Shown in pieces: positions 38,143-47,466 of a stretch of 64,000 bases of DNA. The notes beneath the pieces were generated by a model. It searched no databases, was not told the DNA's origin, and was given only the letters and a program-made list of their open reading frames with translations. A program made the position numbers and the translations under genes. Where the stretch lies: the NCBI RefSeq assembly GCF_004786035.1, contig NZ_CP035088.1:460001-524000 (forward strand). The letters run 5' to 3'. The stretch comes from Pseudomonas viciae. GTDB taxonomy: Bacteria > Pseudomonadota > Gammaproteobacteria > Pseudomonadales > Pseudomonadaceae. The stretch's first letter is position 1. Each line of letters begins with the position of its first letter.

Positions 38143-40481
38143 GGGGTGGGCTCCGCGACCGTCGCCGCGTGGGCCTGACGCCCACCTGCCCAAGGCGCCA
38201 GCATGAAACTGAACGCCAGCCCCAGGCTCACCGCCAAGCCGAAATTACTCACCGCCGGCGTGCTGGAAAGCGCCAGCAAGCCGAACGACAGCCAAGTGGT
38301 GACCGCTGCCAGCAACGTGCCCAGCAGGCTCACCGCCGCGCCGCCGATCTGCTCGCGCATCAGGATCGCGTAGTCGACGCCGATGGCCGTCACCAGCAAC
38401 AGGCCGAACAGGCTGAACAGCGTCAACGGCTCTCCCAGCCAACCGAGGCTCGCCAGGCTGCACAGCGCGGCCAGCAGCGGCAGGGCGACGATGCGCAGGG
38501 CGCCGCCGACGCCGAACGGCCAGATCAACACCAGTACGATCAGCACGCAGGACGCCAGTTTCAACTCGGCGGCGCTGATCTGCGTGGCGGCGAACACCCG
38601 GTTCAGGTCCCCCAGGCGATCCACCAGTTGTACGCCGGGCAAATCTACCGCTTGCACCCGCAGCAGTGCGGCGTCGTTCAAACCTTGCAGGCTGACCATC
38701 GCCGCTACGCCTTGCGCTGTCGGGCCGAGCCAGAGCGTGCGGTACGGCTCGGCCAACGGACCGGTCAGCGCGGCGTTAATGTCGGTCACCGGCAGGGCTT
38801 GTAATTGCGCCAGTTCCGCTTGCAGTGTGGCGACCGGTACGCCCAGATCCAGCAGCGGTTGCCAGAACGCCGGCAACCGGGCCAGGGCCTCGCGCACTTT
38901 CTGCTGTTCGGCCGGGGAGTTGACCAATTGGTTCAGGGACAGATAGCCCTGGAGTTTTTCCAGGCCGATCAATTGGTCCAGTCGCTCGTTGAGCGCTGTC
39001 TGGCGCTCCAGCAGTTGTGATTGATCGGTGGCGCGGATCAGGAAGAACTGGCTGGTGGGCTGGAAACCGGTGATGCGAGCAATGTCGCGGGCTTCGTCGG
39101 TCAGGTGCTGGGGTGTGCCGATCCACTGGCGGATGTCGTTCTTCGTGGTCAGGTGCCAGAGCCCGCCCGCGCAGAAGGCCAGCAGCAGCACCAGCAGGAC
39201 GGGGGTGCCCACCCGCGTCACCAGCGTTGTGCGGGCGTTGAGCAGGTGTTCGCAGAGCTGCAGCGGCCACTGGGCCGGACGCAACTCGGCGCCCTTGAGC
39301 AGCGCCGGCAGCAGGCAGACCGCGCTCAGGTAGGCGCCGATCAGCCCGGCGGCGGAAAATATCGCGATCTGGGTCAGGGCCGGGAATGGCGTCCAGGCCA
39401 GGGCCAGGTAACCGATGCAGGTGGTCATCAGGCTCAGGCTCAGCCCCGGCAGGGTCAGGCGCAGGGCTGGCCAACTGCGCCAAGGCTTGAGGCTCCAGCT
39501 TTTGGACAGGTAGTGCAGCGGGTAATCCACGGCCACGCCGATCAGGCTGGAACCCAGCACCAGGGTCATGACGTGCATGCGGCCAAACAGCGCCACGCAG
39601 GCCACCGCGCCGAACAGCATGCCCACCAGTACCGGCACGAATGCCAGCCACACCCGCAAGCGCCGGAAGGCCAGCAACAGCAGCAGCAAGATGCCGACCG
39701 TCGCCCCACCGCCGACCCAGGTGATTTCCCGTGATGCCTGTTGCTGGCCGCTGGCGGCGTACAGCAGGCCGCTGGCCGCCAGCAGTTGCCCCTGGGCCTG
39801 GCCCGCCTGATCGCGGCTGTGCTGCAGTAACTCGGCGACTTTCAGCGGCAGGTTCATGTCGAAAGCGTTGCCATGGGTACGGGCCCGCAGCATCACCCAA
39901 TGTTTGCCATCGGCTTCGGCGATCAACGCACCGCTGCCCACGTCCAGCTGTATCGCGCCGCGTTGCGGCTGGCTGTTCTGGATGCGCCCGGTCAGGCCCA
40001 GCCAGTCGTCCTGACTCGGCACCAGGCTGAAGCCGCTGAACGGGTCGAACAGGGCCTGCACCCGTTGTTGGATGAACACCTGGGGCTGGTCGATCAACTG
40101 CTGGCGGTCTGCCGCCGAGAGCATCGCCAGCCGTCCGTTAAGCAATTGCGTGCGCAGCGCCGGCAGGTCGGCCTGCAACGTCCACTGGACCTGGTCGAAC
40201 AGGCCGCTGGCTTGCCACTGCTCGCCAAGTTTCTGCGCCAGGGTGATGGCTTGTTTGCGGTCGGCGTGACCGACCAGCACCAGCACCTCGCGGTTCAGCG
40301 GCTCCTGCATACGTTGCTCGGCGGTGATCTCCAAGGCATCGGGAGACGTCCCCGGCACCAGTTCCATGAGATTGGCCGACAGCGGCGCGCCGTTGCGCCA
40401 TTGCCAACCGGCAAGCGCCAACACCGCCAGCAGCAGGATCAGGAACAGCCGCGGCAGCCTCCGTTCACTCGGCAAAATCAT
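38139..40481 (-). CDS. MMPL/RND-type exporter of the APE cluster (ApeM position)
   Basis: This 780-aa protein has an N-terminal helix, a large periplasmic loop (about residues 35-240), a block of five to six helices (VGILLLLLLAFRRLRVWLAF, LIGVAVDYPLHYLSKSW), a second periplasmic loop and a second helix block (TAIGVDYAILMREQIGG). The paired GVDY motifs in the helix blocks are typical of MMPL proteins, proton-driven lipid or polyketide exporters. It overlaps the LolA-like gene by 17 bases. Confidence 0.88.
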   Translation of the reverse strand: MILPSERRLPRLFLILLLAVLALAGWQWRNGAPLSANLMELVPGTSPDALEITAEQRMQEPLNREVLVLVGHADRKQAITLAQKLGEQWQASGLFDQVQWTLQADLPALRTQLLNGRLAMLSAADRQQLIDQPQVFIQQRVQALFDPFSGFSLVPSQDDWLGLTGRIQNSQPQRGAIQLDVGSGALIAEADGKHWVMLRARTHGNAFDMNLPLKVAELLQHSRDQAGQAQGQLLAASGLLYAASGQQQASREITWVGGGATVGILLLLLLAFRRLRVWLAFVPVLVGMLFGAVACVALFGRMHVMTLVLGSSLIGVAVDYPLHYLSKSWSLKPWRSWPALRLTLPGLSLSLMTTCIGYLALAWTPFPALTQIAIFSAAGLIGAYLSAVCLLPALLKGAELRPAQWPLQLCEHLLNARTTLVTRVGTPVLLVLLLAFCAGGLWHLTTKNDIRQWIGTPQHLTDEARDIARITGFQPTSQFFLIRATDQSQLLERQTALNERLDQLIGLEKLQGYLSLNQLVNSPAEQQKVREALARLPAFWQPLLDLGVPVATLQAELAQLQALPVTDINAALTGPLAEPYRTLWLGPTAQGVAAMVSLQGLNDAALLRVQAVDLPGVQLVDRLGDLNRVFAATQISAAELKLASCVLIVLVLIWPFGVGGALRIVALPLLAALCSLASLGWLGEPLTLFSLFGLLLVTAIGVDYAILMREQIGGAAVSLLGTLLAAVTTWLSFGLLALSSTPAVSNFGLAVSLGLAFSFMLAPWAGGRQAHAATVAEPTP

Positions 40482-41058
40482 GTTGTTCCGCTTCGCTCAA
40501 AGGTTGTGCGTGGGTAGCGTCTTGCATGCGCAGTACGGTGCTGTCGCCCTGGGTTTCCAGCAGCTCGATGCGTTGCACCAGTTCGCCGCCGTCGATGTTG
40601 ATCTGGTTGAAGACCTGTTTGAGCAGCATCGAACGTGGGGTCAGGGTGAGTTTCCACTGCTGCGGTTCGCCTGACAGGCTCAGCTCGAAGTCCCGTTGCA
40701 AGCCAGTGCTGTCGCCCTGCAACACCGCCAGGAACAGACGGTTCTGCTCGGCCCCGGCGCTCTTGTTCGGCAGCATCTGCCAGGTGTTGCCATCCCGCCG
40801 GGCGATGCCCTGGGCGGTGATGCGGTAGTCCTGTTGCAGCGGGGTTTGCAGCAGCCAGAGCAGGCCGTGGTTTTTCGCCAGGACAAAACGGCCCTTGCTG
40901 GTGAGGGGCTGGGGCAGGGCGCGCAGGTGTTTTTCCTGGATGAACTGGCCGTGGATCACGTCCGGGCGGGCCAGTTGATCGCTCAACTGTTGCAGGTCAA
41001 AGGCCTGGGCCAGGGGCGACAGGCAGCACAACAGTAGCCAGGCAGACAGGCGCTTCAT
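40465..41058 (-). CDS. LolA-like outer-membrane carrier protein of the APE cluster
   Basis: This 197-aa protein has a cleaved signal peptide (MKRLSAWLLLCCLSPLAQA|F). LSDQLARPDVIHGQFIQEKH and GRFVLAKNHGLLWLLQTPL match the LolA fold, which shields lipid chains in the periplasm. In APE operons this component (ApeL position) is thought to ferry lipid-linked pigment between membranes. It overlaps the thioesterase gene by four bases. Confidence 0.85.
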   Translation of the reverse strand: MKRLSAWLLLCCLSPLAQAFDLQQLSDQLARPDVIHGQFIQEKHLRALPQPLTSKGRFVLAKNHGLLWLLQTPLQQDYRITAQGIARRDGNTWQMLPNKSAGAEQNRLFLAVLQGDSTGLQRDFELSLSGEPQQWKLTLTPRSMLLKQVFNQINIDGGELVQRIELLETQGDSTVLRMQDATHAQPLSEAEQHDFAE

Positions 41059-41480
41059 GGCAGCATCCTTTCGACGGCTTCGACAAACACCCGGGGCGAG
41101 GCCAGCAGCATTTCACGGCGGCTCATGTCCACGGCCACCTGTACGGAGCTGGCGCGGGTCAGGCGTTCGCCGGTTGCTGCGTCGCTGATCAGGTAGTTGA
41201 TCTTCAGGCGGTTTTCCCATTCCACCAGGCTGGCGCGCACGGTCAGGGTCTGGCCGAACACGGCGCTGCGCACGTAGCGCAGTTGCAGGTCGATGATCGG
41301 CCATGCATGGCCGGATTCGAGCATGTCGTTGTAGTTGTGGCCGATCCGGTCGAGCAAGGCGCAGCGGGCCACTTCCAGGTATTTGACGTAGTGACCGTGC
41401 CAGACCACGTTCATCGAATCGACGTCGAAAAATGGCACCACAATCTGGGTGTCGACGTGCAGCAGTCCCTTGCTACGCAT
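41055..41480 (-). CDS. Acyl-ACP/CoA thioesterase, 4-hydroxybenzoyl-CoA thioesterase type (ApeK-like)
   Basis: The true start is ATG 41480 (MRSKGLLHVDTQIVVPFFDV), giving 141 aa; the frame opens 50 codons earlier inside the lyase gene. The hotdog signature FFDVDSMNVVWHGHYVKYLE has the active-site Asp and the conserved His/Tyr of the 4-hydroxybenzoyl-CoA thioesterase group. In APE systems this enzyme releases or proofreads carrier-bound chains. It overlaps the end of the ammonia lyase gene by 8 bases. Confidence 0.85.
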   Translation of the reverse strand: MRSKGLLHVDTQIVVPFFDVDSMNVVWHGHYVKYLEVARCALLDRIGHNYNDMLESGHAWPIIDLQLRYVRSAVFGQTLTVRASLVEWENRLKINYLISDAATGERLTRASSVQVAVDMSRREMLLASPRVFVEAVERMLP

Positions 41481-43017
41481 GCAGCCTCCAGTGTTGTTCG
41501 GCGATGCGTTGCAGGCACAGGCGCAATTCGCCTTCCAGGGCGCGGTCTTCGATAACCGGTGCGAAATCCTCGGCCAGTTGTTCGTGCATGGCGGCCAGGG
41601 CCGGTGGCAGTGGTCGCGCGTCTTCAGCACGGCTGCGCAGCCATACGCCCTGATTGGCAGCCAGCAGCGTCGCGGCGGCGACTTGTTCGGTCAGTTCCAG
41701 CACGCGGATCGCATCCCGGGCGGCAATGGTGCCCATGCTCACCTTGTCCTGGTTGTGGCACTCGGTGGAGCGTGAGAACACGCTGGCCGGCATGGTGTTT
41801 TTCAGAGCCTCGGCGGTCCAGGCGCTGGTGCCGATCTGCACGGCCTTGAAACCATGGTTGAGCATCGCCCGCTCGGCGCTGGCGCCGGACAGGTTGCTCG
41901 GCAGGCCATGGTTGTAGCGCTCGTCCACCAGCAGCGCGAGTTGTCGATCCAGCAAGTCGGCGACGTTGGCCACCAGGTTCTTCAGGCTGTCCATGGCGAA
42001 GGCGATATGCCCGCCGTAGAAATGCCCACCGTGCAGCACCCGCTCGGCTTCGGCGTCGATGATCGGGTTGTCGTTGGCGCTGTTGAGTTCGGTTTCGATG
42101 AACGAGCGCAGCCAGTTCAGACTGTCGGCCAGCACGCCGAGCACATGGGGCGCGCAGCGCAGAGAGTAGCGATCCTGCAGGCGATGCAGCGGTGCAGTCG
42201 GGGCGTCGATCGCCAGGTCCTTGCGCAGCCACGCGGCGACTTGCATCTGCCCCGGGTGTGGCTTGGCGGCGAACAGGCGCTCGTCGAAGTGTTCCGGGTT
42301 GCCTTGCAGGGCGACGACGTTGAGCGCGGTGATGCGGGTTGCCAGTTGCAGCAGGTAATCGGCGCGGGCGAAGGCCAGGCAGGCCAGGCCAGTCATCACG
42401 GCGGTGCCGTTCATCAGCGCCAGGGCTTCCTTGGGCCGCAGCACCAACGGGGTCCAACCGAGTTCGCGGTGCACATCGGCGGCCAGGCGGCGTTCGCCAC
42501 CGAACATCACTTCCCGCTCGCCGGACAGGGTCGCGGCGACGTAGGACAGCGGCGTCAGGTCGCCGCTGGCGCCCACCGAGCCTTCTTCCGGAATCAGCGG
42601 CAGGATGTCGTGTTCGAGAAAGGCCTGCAGGCGTTCCAGCAACTCCACCCGGACCCCGGACACGCCGTGGCACAACGACTGCAAACGCGCCGCCAACACC
42701 GCGCGAGTGGCCTGGGCGTCCAGCAGCTTGCCCAGGCCGCAGCCGTGGAACGTATACAAGTGACGCGGCAGGGCTTCGACGTGGTGCAACGGCACGGCCA
42801 CTACGCAGGAATCGCCGTAACCGGTGGTCACGCCGTAGATCACGCCTTCCTTGTCCAGCAAGGAATCGAGGAATTGCGCACCCTTGGCGATGCGCTGGCG
42901 GAACGCCGGGTCATCCTGCAACTGCGTCGGCGCGTGACGGTTGGCCAGGGCCAGCACATCTTCGATGCGCAAGGGGCGTTCGCCGAAGGTTACCGGCTCA
43001 AGAGTGGGCATCGTCAT
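41473..43017 (-). CDS. MIO-type aromatic amino acid ammonia lyase (HAL/PAL/TAL family)
   Basis: This 514-aa enzyme has the self-forming MIO cofactor triad Ala150-Ser151-Gly152 (GSVGASGDLTPLSYV) and the lid Tyr in IYGVTTGYGDS. It eliminates ammonia from an aromatic amino acid to give an aryl-acrylate. The two residues that set substrate choice align as Phe90-His91 (RHLYTFHGCGLG), unlike Ser-His of histidine lyases and His-Leu of bacterial tyrosine lyases. Lyases of this class feed cinnamate or coumarate starters into flexirubin and some APE pathways, and its place inside the operon supports that role rather than histidine catabolism. It overlaps the acyltransferase gene by about 20 bases. Confidence 0.85.
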   Translation of the reverse strand: MTMPTLEPVTFGERPLRIEDVLALANRHAPTQLQDDPAFRQRIAKGAQFLDSLLDKEGVIYGVTTGYGDSCVVAVPLHHVEALPRHLYTFHGCGLGKLLDAQATRAVLAARLQSLCHGVSGVRVELLERLQAFLEHDILPLIPEEGSVGASGDLTPLSYVAATLSGEREVMFGGERRLAADVHRELGWTPLVLRPKEALALMNGTAVMTGLACLAFARADYLLQLATRITALNVVALQGNPEHFDERLFAAKPHPGQMQVAAWLRKDLAIDAPTAPLHRLQDRYSLRCAPHVLGVLADSLNWLRSFIETELNSANDNPIIDAEAERVLHGGHFYGGHIAFAMDSLKNLVANVADLLDRQLALLVDERYNHGLPSNLSGASAERAMLNHGFKAVQIGTSAWTAEALKNTMPASVFSRSTECHNQDKVSMGTIAARDAIRVLELTEQVAAATLLAANQGVWLRSRAEDARPLPPALAAMHEQLAEDFAPVIEDRALEGELRLCLQRIAEQHWRLHA

Positions 43018-43942
43018 CGGTCTTCCAGAAAGGGTAAAAGTTGAACCACTGTTGGGGGGCCTGGAGGCAATACTGCGCCAGGCGTTCGGCGTAGCGGCCG
43101 GCCCAGTGGGCGATCACTTGCTCGCGGTCGTTGCGTTTCCACAGTACGGCATCGGCGAAGGGCTCGAGGGTGACGCGATAGCGCCCCTCGTGCTTGAGGC
43201 ACATCAGCAGGTTGATCGGGCATTTCAGCAGGCCGGCCAGCAGCCACGGCCCTTGGGGAAAGGCGGCGCGATGGCCCATGAAGTCCACGGTCACGCTGCG
43301 CCCGCCGTGCAGCGGCACGCGGTCGCCGGCAATCGCCAGCCACTCGCCGCGCTCCAGGCGTTCGCTCAGTTGCAGCATGATCACCGGGTCCAGCTCGCTG
43401 ACCTGGATCAGCCGCAGGTGCGTGGCGCCGGCTTCACCCAGCAAGCGATTGAACTGCTCGGCGTGTTTGGTGTGCACCAGCACGTTCATGGTCACTTTCT
43501 CACCCAGCTCGGCCAGGGCCCGGCACATTTCCAGGTTGCCCAGGTGCGCGCCCACCAGCATCTGACCGCGGGTGTCACGCAAATGATTGCGCAGCAGCGC
43601 CTTGTCGACGATTTCGATCTGTTCGATGCTCAGCTTGCCGTTCCAGACATCGAGCTTGTCCAGCAGGGAGTCGGCGAACGCCATGAACTGGCCGAACACC
43701 CGCCGATGGGTCGGGCGCAGGTCGGGGCGCTCGCTCCAATCGGCCAGGCGCTGCTGATATTGCCAGGCGGCCTGCCGGGCGCTGCGACCGAACACGAAGA
43801 AATACAGGACGATGCCGTACAGCAGTGGGCTGAGTAGCCGGCGGCCCAGCACCTTGGCGGCGAACGCGGTGAATTTCATCAGCCAGAAACTGCCGCGTTC
43901 CTGACGGTCGGCCCAGTGTTGTTTATCTGCCTGAAGGCTCAT
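42998..43942 (-). CDS. LpxL/HtrB-like acyltransferase of the APE cluster
   Basis: The start was set at ATG 43942 (MSLQADKQHWADRQERGSFW), overlapping the glycosyltransferase stop (ATGA) and giving 314 aa; the frame opens 92 codons upstream in non-coding sequence. One N-terminal membrane anchor (LLSPLLYGIVLYFFVFG) is followed by the acyltransferase HxxxxE-type motif in VGAHLGNLEMCRAL and RGEWLAIAGDRVP. It resembles late lipid A acyltransferases. With the next gene it probably builds the lipid or sugar anchor of the polyene; in some APE clusters these two activities are one fused protein (ApeJ). Confidence 0.8.
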   Translation of the reverse strand: MSLQADKQHWADRQERGSFWLMKFTAFAAKVLGRRLLSPLLYGIVLYFFVFGRSARQAAWQYQQRLADWSERPDLRPTHRRVFGQFMAFADSLLDKLDVWNGKLSIEQIEIVDKALLRNHLRDTRGQMLVGAHLGNLEMCRALAELGEKVTMNVLVHTKHAEQFNRLLGEAGATHLRLIQVSELDPVIMLQLSERLERGEWLAIAGDRVPLHGGRSVTVDFMGHRAAFPQGPWLLAGLLKCPINLLMCLKHEGRYRVTLEPFADAVLWKRNDREQVIAHWAGRYAERLAQYCLQAPQQWFNFYPFWKTDDDAHS

Positions 43943-44673
43943 GCCCGCCACCGTCGCCAGAGAATCAAGGGAGAACGCACCAGCATGCCGAAGAACAATC
44001 GGGTGTGCATGCTGGAAATCAGCACGTTGTCGTGGAACAGGCGAAAGTGCGAGACCCCGTCCTGGGGGTAGTGAACCCGGGTGTGCAACCAGCGCATCGG
44101 TTGGTTGCGCCAGGCCAGGCGCACGAGGATGTCGGAGTCGAAGTCCATGCGCTTGCCGATGTTCGCCGAGTCGATCAGCGCCAGGGTCGGTGGCAAGGGA
44201 TAGACCCGAAAGCCGCACATGGAGTCGCGGATTTGCAGGGACAGGCTGTTGATCCAGACCATGACGTGCGTCAGGTAGCGCGCATAGAGACGGCCTTTCG
44301 GCACGCTGGCGTCGTATTGCGGATAGCCGCAGATCACTGCGTCCGGGTGGGCGCGGGACTGCTCGATAAAGGCTTTAACGTCGCCAAGGTCGTGCTGGCC
44401 GTCGGCATCCACCTGCAAGGCGTGGCTGAAGCCCAGGCGCGAAGCCTCCCGCAGGCCGGTCATCACCGCGCCGCCCTTGCCCTGGTTGACTGCCAGCCGT
44501 ATCAGATGCACCTGCTCGCCGTCGGCCAGTTGCTCCAGCACGGCCGCGCAGCCCGGGCTGCTGGCGTCGTCCACCAGCACACAGGGCAGGCCGTTGGCGA
44601 GCAACGCCTGGACCACGGCGCAGATGGCGGTTTCGTGGTTGTAGACCGGAATGACGGCGCAGGGGTTATGCAT
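43939..44673 (-). CDS. Family 2 glycosyltransferase of the APE cluster
   Basis: This 244-aa GT-A protein has a nucleotide-sugar site CAVIPVYNHET, a metal-binding DxD in ALQVDADGQHD and NQGKGGAVMTGLREA, as in dolichyl-phosphate mannose or glucose synthase-like enzymes. No membrane helices precede the catalytic part; the C-terminus is hydrophobic and basic (LFFGMLVRSPLILWRRWRA). It probably glycosylates the pigment or its lipid anchor; donor and acceptor are unknown. A 53-base gap separates it from the ligase gene, the widest gap between the start of the operon and its last gene. Confidence 0.82.
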   Translation of the reverse strand: MHNPCAVIPVYNHETAICAVVQALLANGLPCVLVDDASSPGCAAVLEQLADGEQVHLIRLAVNQGKGGAVMTGLREASRLGFSHALQVDADGQHDLGDVKAFIEQSRAHPDAVICGYPQYDASVPKGRLYARYLTHVMVWINSLSLQIRDSMCGFRVYPLPPTLALIDSANIGKRMDFDSDILVRLAWRNQPMRWLHTRVHYPQDGVSHFRLFHDNVLISSMHTRLFFGMLVRSPLILWRRWRA

Positions 44674-44726
44674 GCGGCATGTCTCGGTGGCTAAAGTGCA
44701 TTGTGTGGCGAGGGAGGGCGGTGCAA

Positions 44727-46406
44727 TTAATCATTAGCCATCCCCAACACAATCCGCCCACTGGAACAGGCTGCGGTGTCATTGCGGTAGGCGAAGTACA
44801 GCTTGCCGCGTTCGCGGTCGAAGCGCAGGTGCAGCTGGACCTGATCGCCGGGGCGGACCAGTTGCTGGAATTTCAGCACTTCCATGCCGACGAATCGGGG
44901 CGGCAAGTCCAGCAGTTGTCGGCCCAGGCTCATGGCCCAGTCGACCTGCACCACGCCGGGCAGTACCGGTGCGGTGGGGAAGTGGCCGCTGAAGTACGCC
45001 AGGTCAGGCGGCACGACCAGTTGCAGGTTCCATTCACCGTCGGTTTCGACTTGTTCCAGCACTTCAGGCGCTTTGGGGCGCGGCGCCATCAGCAGGGCTT
45101 CGACTTCGGCCTGGGGCAGTTTGCCCTGGGCGTTGAGCGGCAACTGCCGCAGCCAGCGCCAGCGCCGAGGCAGGGCGAGGGTTTCGCAGTGCTCGCTCAG
45201 GTGTCGGCGCAGGCCTTCGGTAACGGCGCGCCGGCCCAGGTTGCGCAAGGCGTGCAGGCCGCTTTCGCTCAGCACCAGCAGTGCGCCGAGGGAGGCGCGG
45301 TTTTCCTGCACCACCCCCAGCCGCGCTTCGCTGACCCAGTCGTGGGCCACCAGCGCCTGTTCCAGCATCGGCAGGGAAATGCGTTTTTCTTCGAGTTTGA
45401 CGATGCGGTCCAGCCGCCCGAGCAATTCGAAGCGTCCGTCCGCGGCGATTCGCGCCGCGTCGGCGGTGTGTTCCACATGCCCGGCTGGCAAGTAAGGCGA
45501 AGCGATCAGCAAGGCGCCGTCGCTGTCCTGGCTCAACGCGATACCGCAGAACGGTTGCCATAGCCCACCGCCCTGGCGCCAGGCGATGCCGCCGGTTTCC
45601 GAGCTGCCGAAGATCTCTGTTGGCCACTGACCCAGGCGTTGCTGCAGGCTTTGGGCAGCCTCGGCCGGCAAGGCGCCACCGGAGGAAAACACCCGGCGCA
45701 CGCTGCTCAAGGCCGGCCAGTCGAGGTTGTCACCCATTCGCTTGAGCAGCGCCGGGCTGGCGACCCAGGCGAAGGCCGGGTGCTCGCGGCTGGCGCGCTG
45801 CAGGTCCTCCGGGAAGGCCAACTGCCGACGTACGAACACACGTCCGGCGCACAGTGGCCACAGCACTCGGAATAGCAGGCCGTAGATGTGCTGGGTGGCG
45901 ACGCTGCCGATCATGCAGGCCGGGCCCAGGTCGGCGCCCCACAACTGCTCCAGGGCGTGGACTTCGTTACTCAACTGGCGCAGGTTTTTCTCGATGCGCT
46001 TGGGCTCGCCGCTGGAGCCGGAGGTGCACAGGCTCAGCCAGCAGTGATCGAGGTCCAGTTCGGCGGCGTCCAGCGGCGCCAGTTGCAAGTCGCCTGGATG
46101 GGTGTCACCGGGCTGGTCGGTCAGCCACAGGTCGACATCCGCCGCCCAGCGCTGGCGTGTTTGCGCTTGCAGGTCGGCCGGAAGCAAGACGCGAACCCCG
46201 GCGCGCCAGGCGCCAAGCAGGGCAATCGCCAGGTCGGCGGCATCTTCCAGGTGCACGGCCACATGCCGAACACCCCGGGCCTGGAGGCCGGCGGCCAGGC
46301 ACAAGGCTGCGCCTCGCAGCTGCGAGTGATTCAGTGCCGGGTCGACTGCAACAGCGCGATCCGGCTGAGCCTCGAGCAACATCTGCTCAAGTGTTATCCA
46401 ATTCAT
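44727..46406 (-). CDS. Fused AMP-dependent acyl ligase and dehydratase (ApeH-ApeI type)
   Basis: ATG 46406 ([20 protein letters not shown]) overlaps the previous stop and gives 559 aa. Residues 1 to about 430 are an ANL ligase with phosphate loop [16 protein letters not shown] and the late [10 protein letters not shown] lysine motif; it should adenylate an aryl acid and load it on a carrier protein. Residues about 450-559 are a hotdog dehydratase with [20 protein letters not shown]: the His is present, and the acidic partner is Asp, as in FabA, instead of the Glu of FabZ. Characterised APE systems describe these as ApeH and ApeI; here they are one polypeptide. Confidence 0.85.
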   Translation of the reverse strand: MNWITLEQMLLEAQPDRAVAVDPALNHSQLRGAALCLAAGLQARGVRHVAVHLEDAADLAIALLGAWRAGVRVLLPADLQAQTRQRWAADVDLWLTDQPGDTHPGDLQLAPLDAAELDLDHCWLSLCTSGSSGEPKRIEKNLRQLSNEVHALEQLWGADLGPACMIGSVATQHIYGLLFRVLWPLCAGRVFVRRQLAFPEDLQRASREHPAFAWVASPALLKRMGDNLDWPALSSVRRVFSSGGALPAEAAQSLQQRLGQWPTEIFGSSETGGIAWRQGGGLWQPFCGIALSQDSDGALLIASPYLPAGHVEHTADAARIAADGRFELLGRLDRIVKLEEKRISLPMLEQALVAHDWVSEARLGVVQENRASLGALLVLSESGLHALRNLGRRAVTEGLRRHLSEHCETLALPRRWRWLRQLPLNAQGKLPQAEVEALLMAPRPKAPEVLEQVETDGEWNLQLVVPPDLAYFSGHFPTAPVLPGVVQVDWAMSLGRQLLDLPPRFVGMEVLKFQQLVRPGDQVQLHLRFDRERGKLYFAYRNDTAACSSGRIVLGMAND

Positions 46407-46948
46407 GGGCGGCCTCTTACCCGTTGTCGTATGAGCCATTCAATGGCAAACAGCAGCCCCATCAATCCGTAGGAAATCAGGCCGGTGTACAACATCCACC
46501 AGCTCAGCGGCGCCCAGAGGGTCAGGGCGGCGGCGAGCAAACCGTTACACAGGAAAAACACACTCCAGGCCACCGTGACCTGGCGGGTATACACCACTGC
46601 CTTGGCCGGTAGCTGCGGTTCGCGCAGGCGGGCCAGGCGTTCGATCACCGGCGGGCCGTATTTCAGGCTCAGGGCGAACAGCCCGAGCATGAAGGCGCTG
46701 ATCAGCACGGGGTACCAGCGCAGCAAGAGTGGGCTGTCGAACAGCGCGAGCAATACGCAAAACATGATCGCCGTGGCCGCCATCCAGCGACTACCGGGCC
46801 CGCCCTTGCCAAGCAATGCCCGGGCCAGCCACAGGCTACCCAGTAGCAGGCCGAACTGCCACGGGGCGAAGTGCTCCATGCCGAAATACACCGCAAAGGG
46901 GTACAGCAGGCCCGCCAGCAGCAGGCCGAGGCCAATCAGCCGGGTCAT
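46403..46948 (-). CDS. COG4648-type integral membrane protein of the APE cluster
   Basis: This 181-aa protein has five or six membrane helices (LIGLGLLLAGLLYPFAVYF, WMAATAIMFCVLLALF, WSVFFLCNGLLAAALTLWA, LLFAIEWLIRQRVRGR). It is of the COG4648 kind that accompanies APE ligases (ApeG position) and has no enzymatic motif. The next gene overlaps its stop. Its role is unknown; it may be a membrane anchor or scaffold for the synthase. Confidence 0.75.
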   Translation of the reverse strand: MTRLIGLGLLLAGLLYPFAVYFGMEHFAPWQFGLLLGSLWLARALLGKGGPGSRWMAATAIMFCVLLALFDSPLLLRWYPVLISAFMLGLFALSLKYGPPVIERLARLREPQLPAKAVVYTRQVTVAWSVFFLCNGLLAAALTLWAPLSWWMLYTGLISYGLMGLLFAIEWLIRQRVRGRP

Positions 46949-47199
46949 GCGGCCGGTTGGACCAGTCGATAGACCGCCTCGACCACGTCGTTGACGGTGC
47001 GTACCGACTTGAATTCTTCGGCGGCGATTTTCTTGCCGGTCTGGCGCTTGATGTGGTCGATCAGGTCGACCGCGTCGATGCTGTCGATTTCCAGATCCTG
47101 GTACAGGTTCGATTCCAGCGTTACACGCTGAGGGTCCAGCTCGAAAAGCTCGACCAGAGCATCGCGCAGGGTGTTGAAAATATCGTCACGAGTTTGCAT
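46945..47199 (-). CDS. Acyl carrier protein 2 of the APE cluster
   Basis: This 84-aa protein has the phosphopantetheine site DLEIDSIDAVDL with Ser40. The acidic helix-II region and the size are those of type II carrier proteins. It overlaps the membrane protein gene by four bases and lies 9 bases after the first carrier gene. APE systems use two carriers (ApeE and ApeF) for starter and elongation steps; which is which here cannot be read from sequence. Confidence 0.92.
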   Translation of the reverse strand: MQTRDDIFNTLRDALVELFELDPQRVTLESNLYQDLEIDSIDAVDLIDHIKRQTGKKIAAEEFKSVRTVNDVVEAVYRLVQPAA

Positions 47200-47208
47200 G
47201 GTCCGGTC

Positions 47209-47466
47209 TCAGGGGCGTTTTGCAGTGACGAAGGCCGCAAGGCTTGCCACATTGCTGAAATGGTTACGGGTGTCCTTGGCGTCGGCATCTATCTTGATGC
47301 CGTACTCCTTCTGGATCGCCAGGCCTAGCTCCAGGGCATCCACCGAGTCCAGGCCCAGGCCTTCGCCGAACAGGGTCTGGTGGTCGCCGATGTCGTCGAT
47401 GCCGATATCCTCCAGGCCCAGGGCGTCGATGATCAGCTGTTTGATGTCACGGTGCAGATCGCTCAT
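47209..47466 (-). CDS. Acyl carrier protein 1 of the APE cluster
   Basis: This 85-aa protein has the phosphopantetheine site EGLGLDSVDALELG with Ser41. It is clearly different in sequence from the second carrier next to it. Its start overlaps the acyltransferase gene by 20 bases. Confidence 0.92.
   Translation of the reverse strand: MSDLHRDIKQLIIDALGLEDIGIDDIGDHQTLFGEGLGLDSVDALELGLAIQKEYGIKIDADAKDTRNHFSNVASLAAFVTAKRP

Noticed and set aside
41473..43017. Histidine-utilisation HutH
   Set aside because: No hut genes nearby, the selectivity pair is Phe-His instead of Ser-His, and it is embedded in the APE operon.
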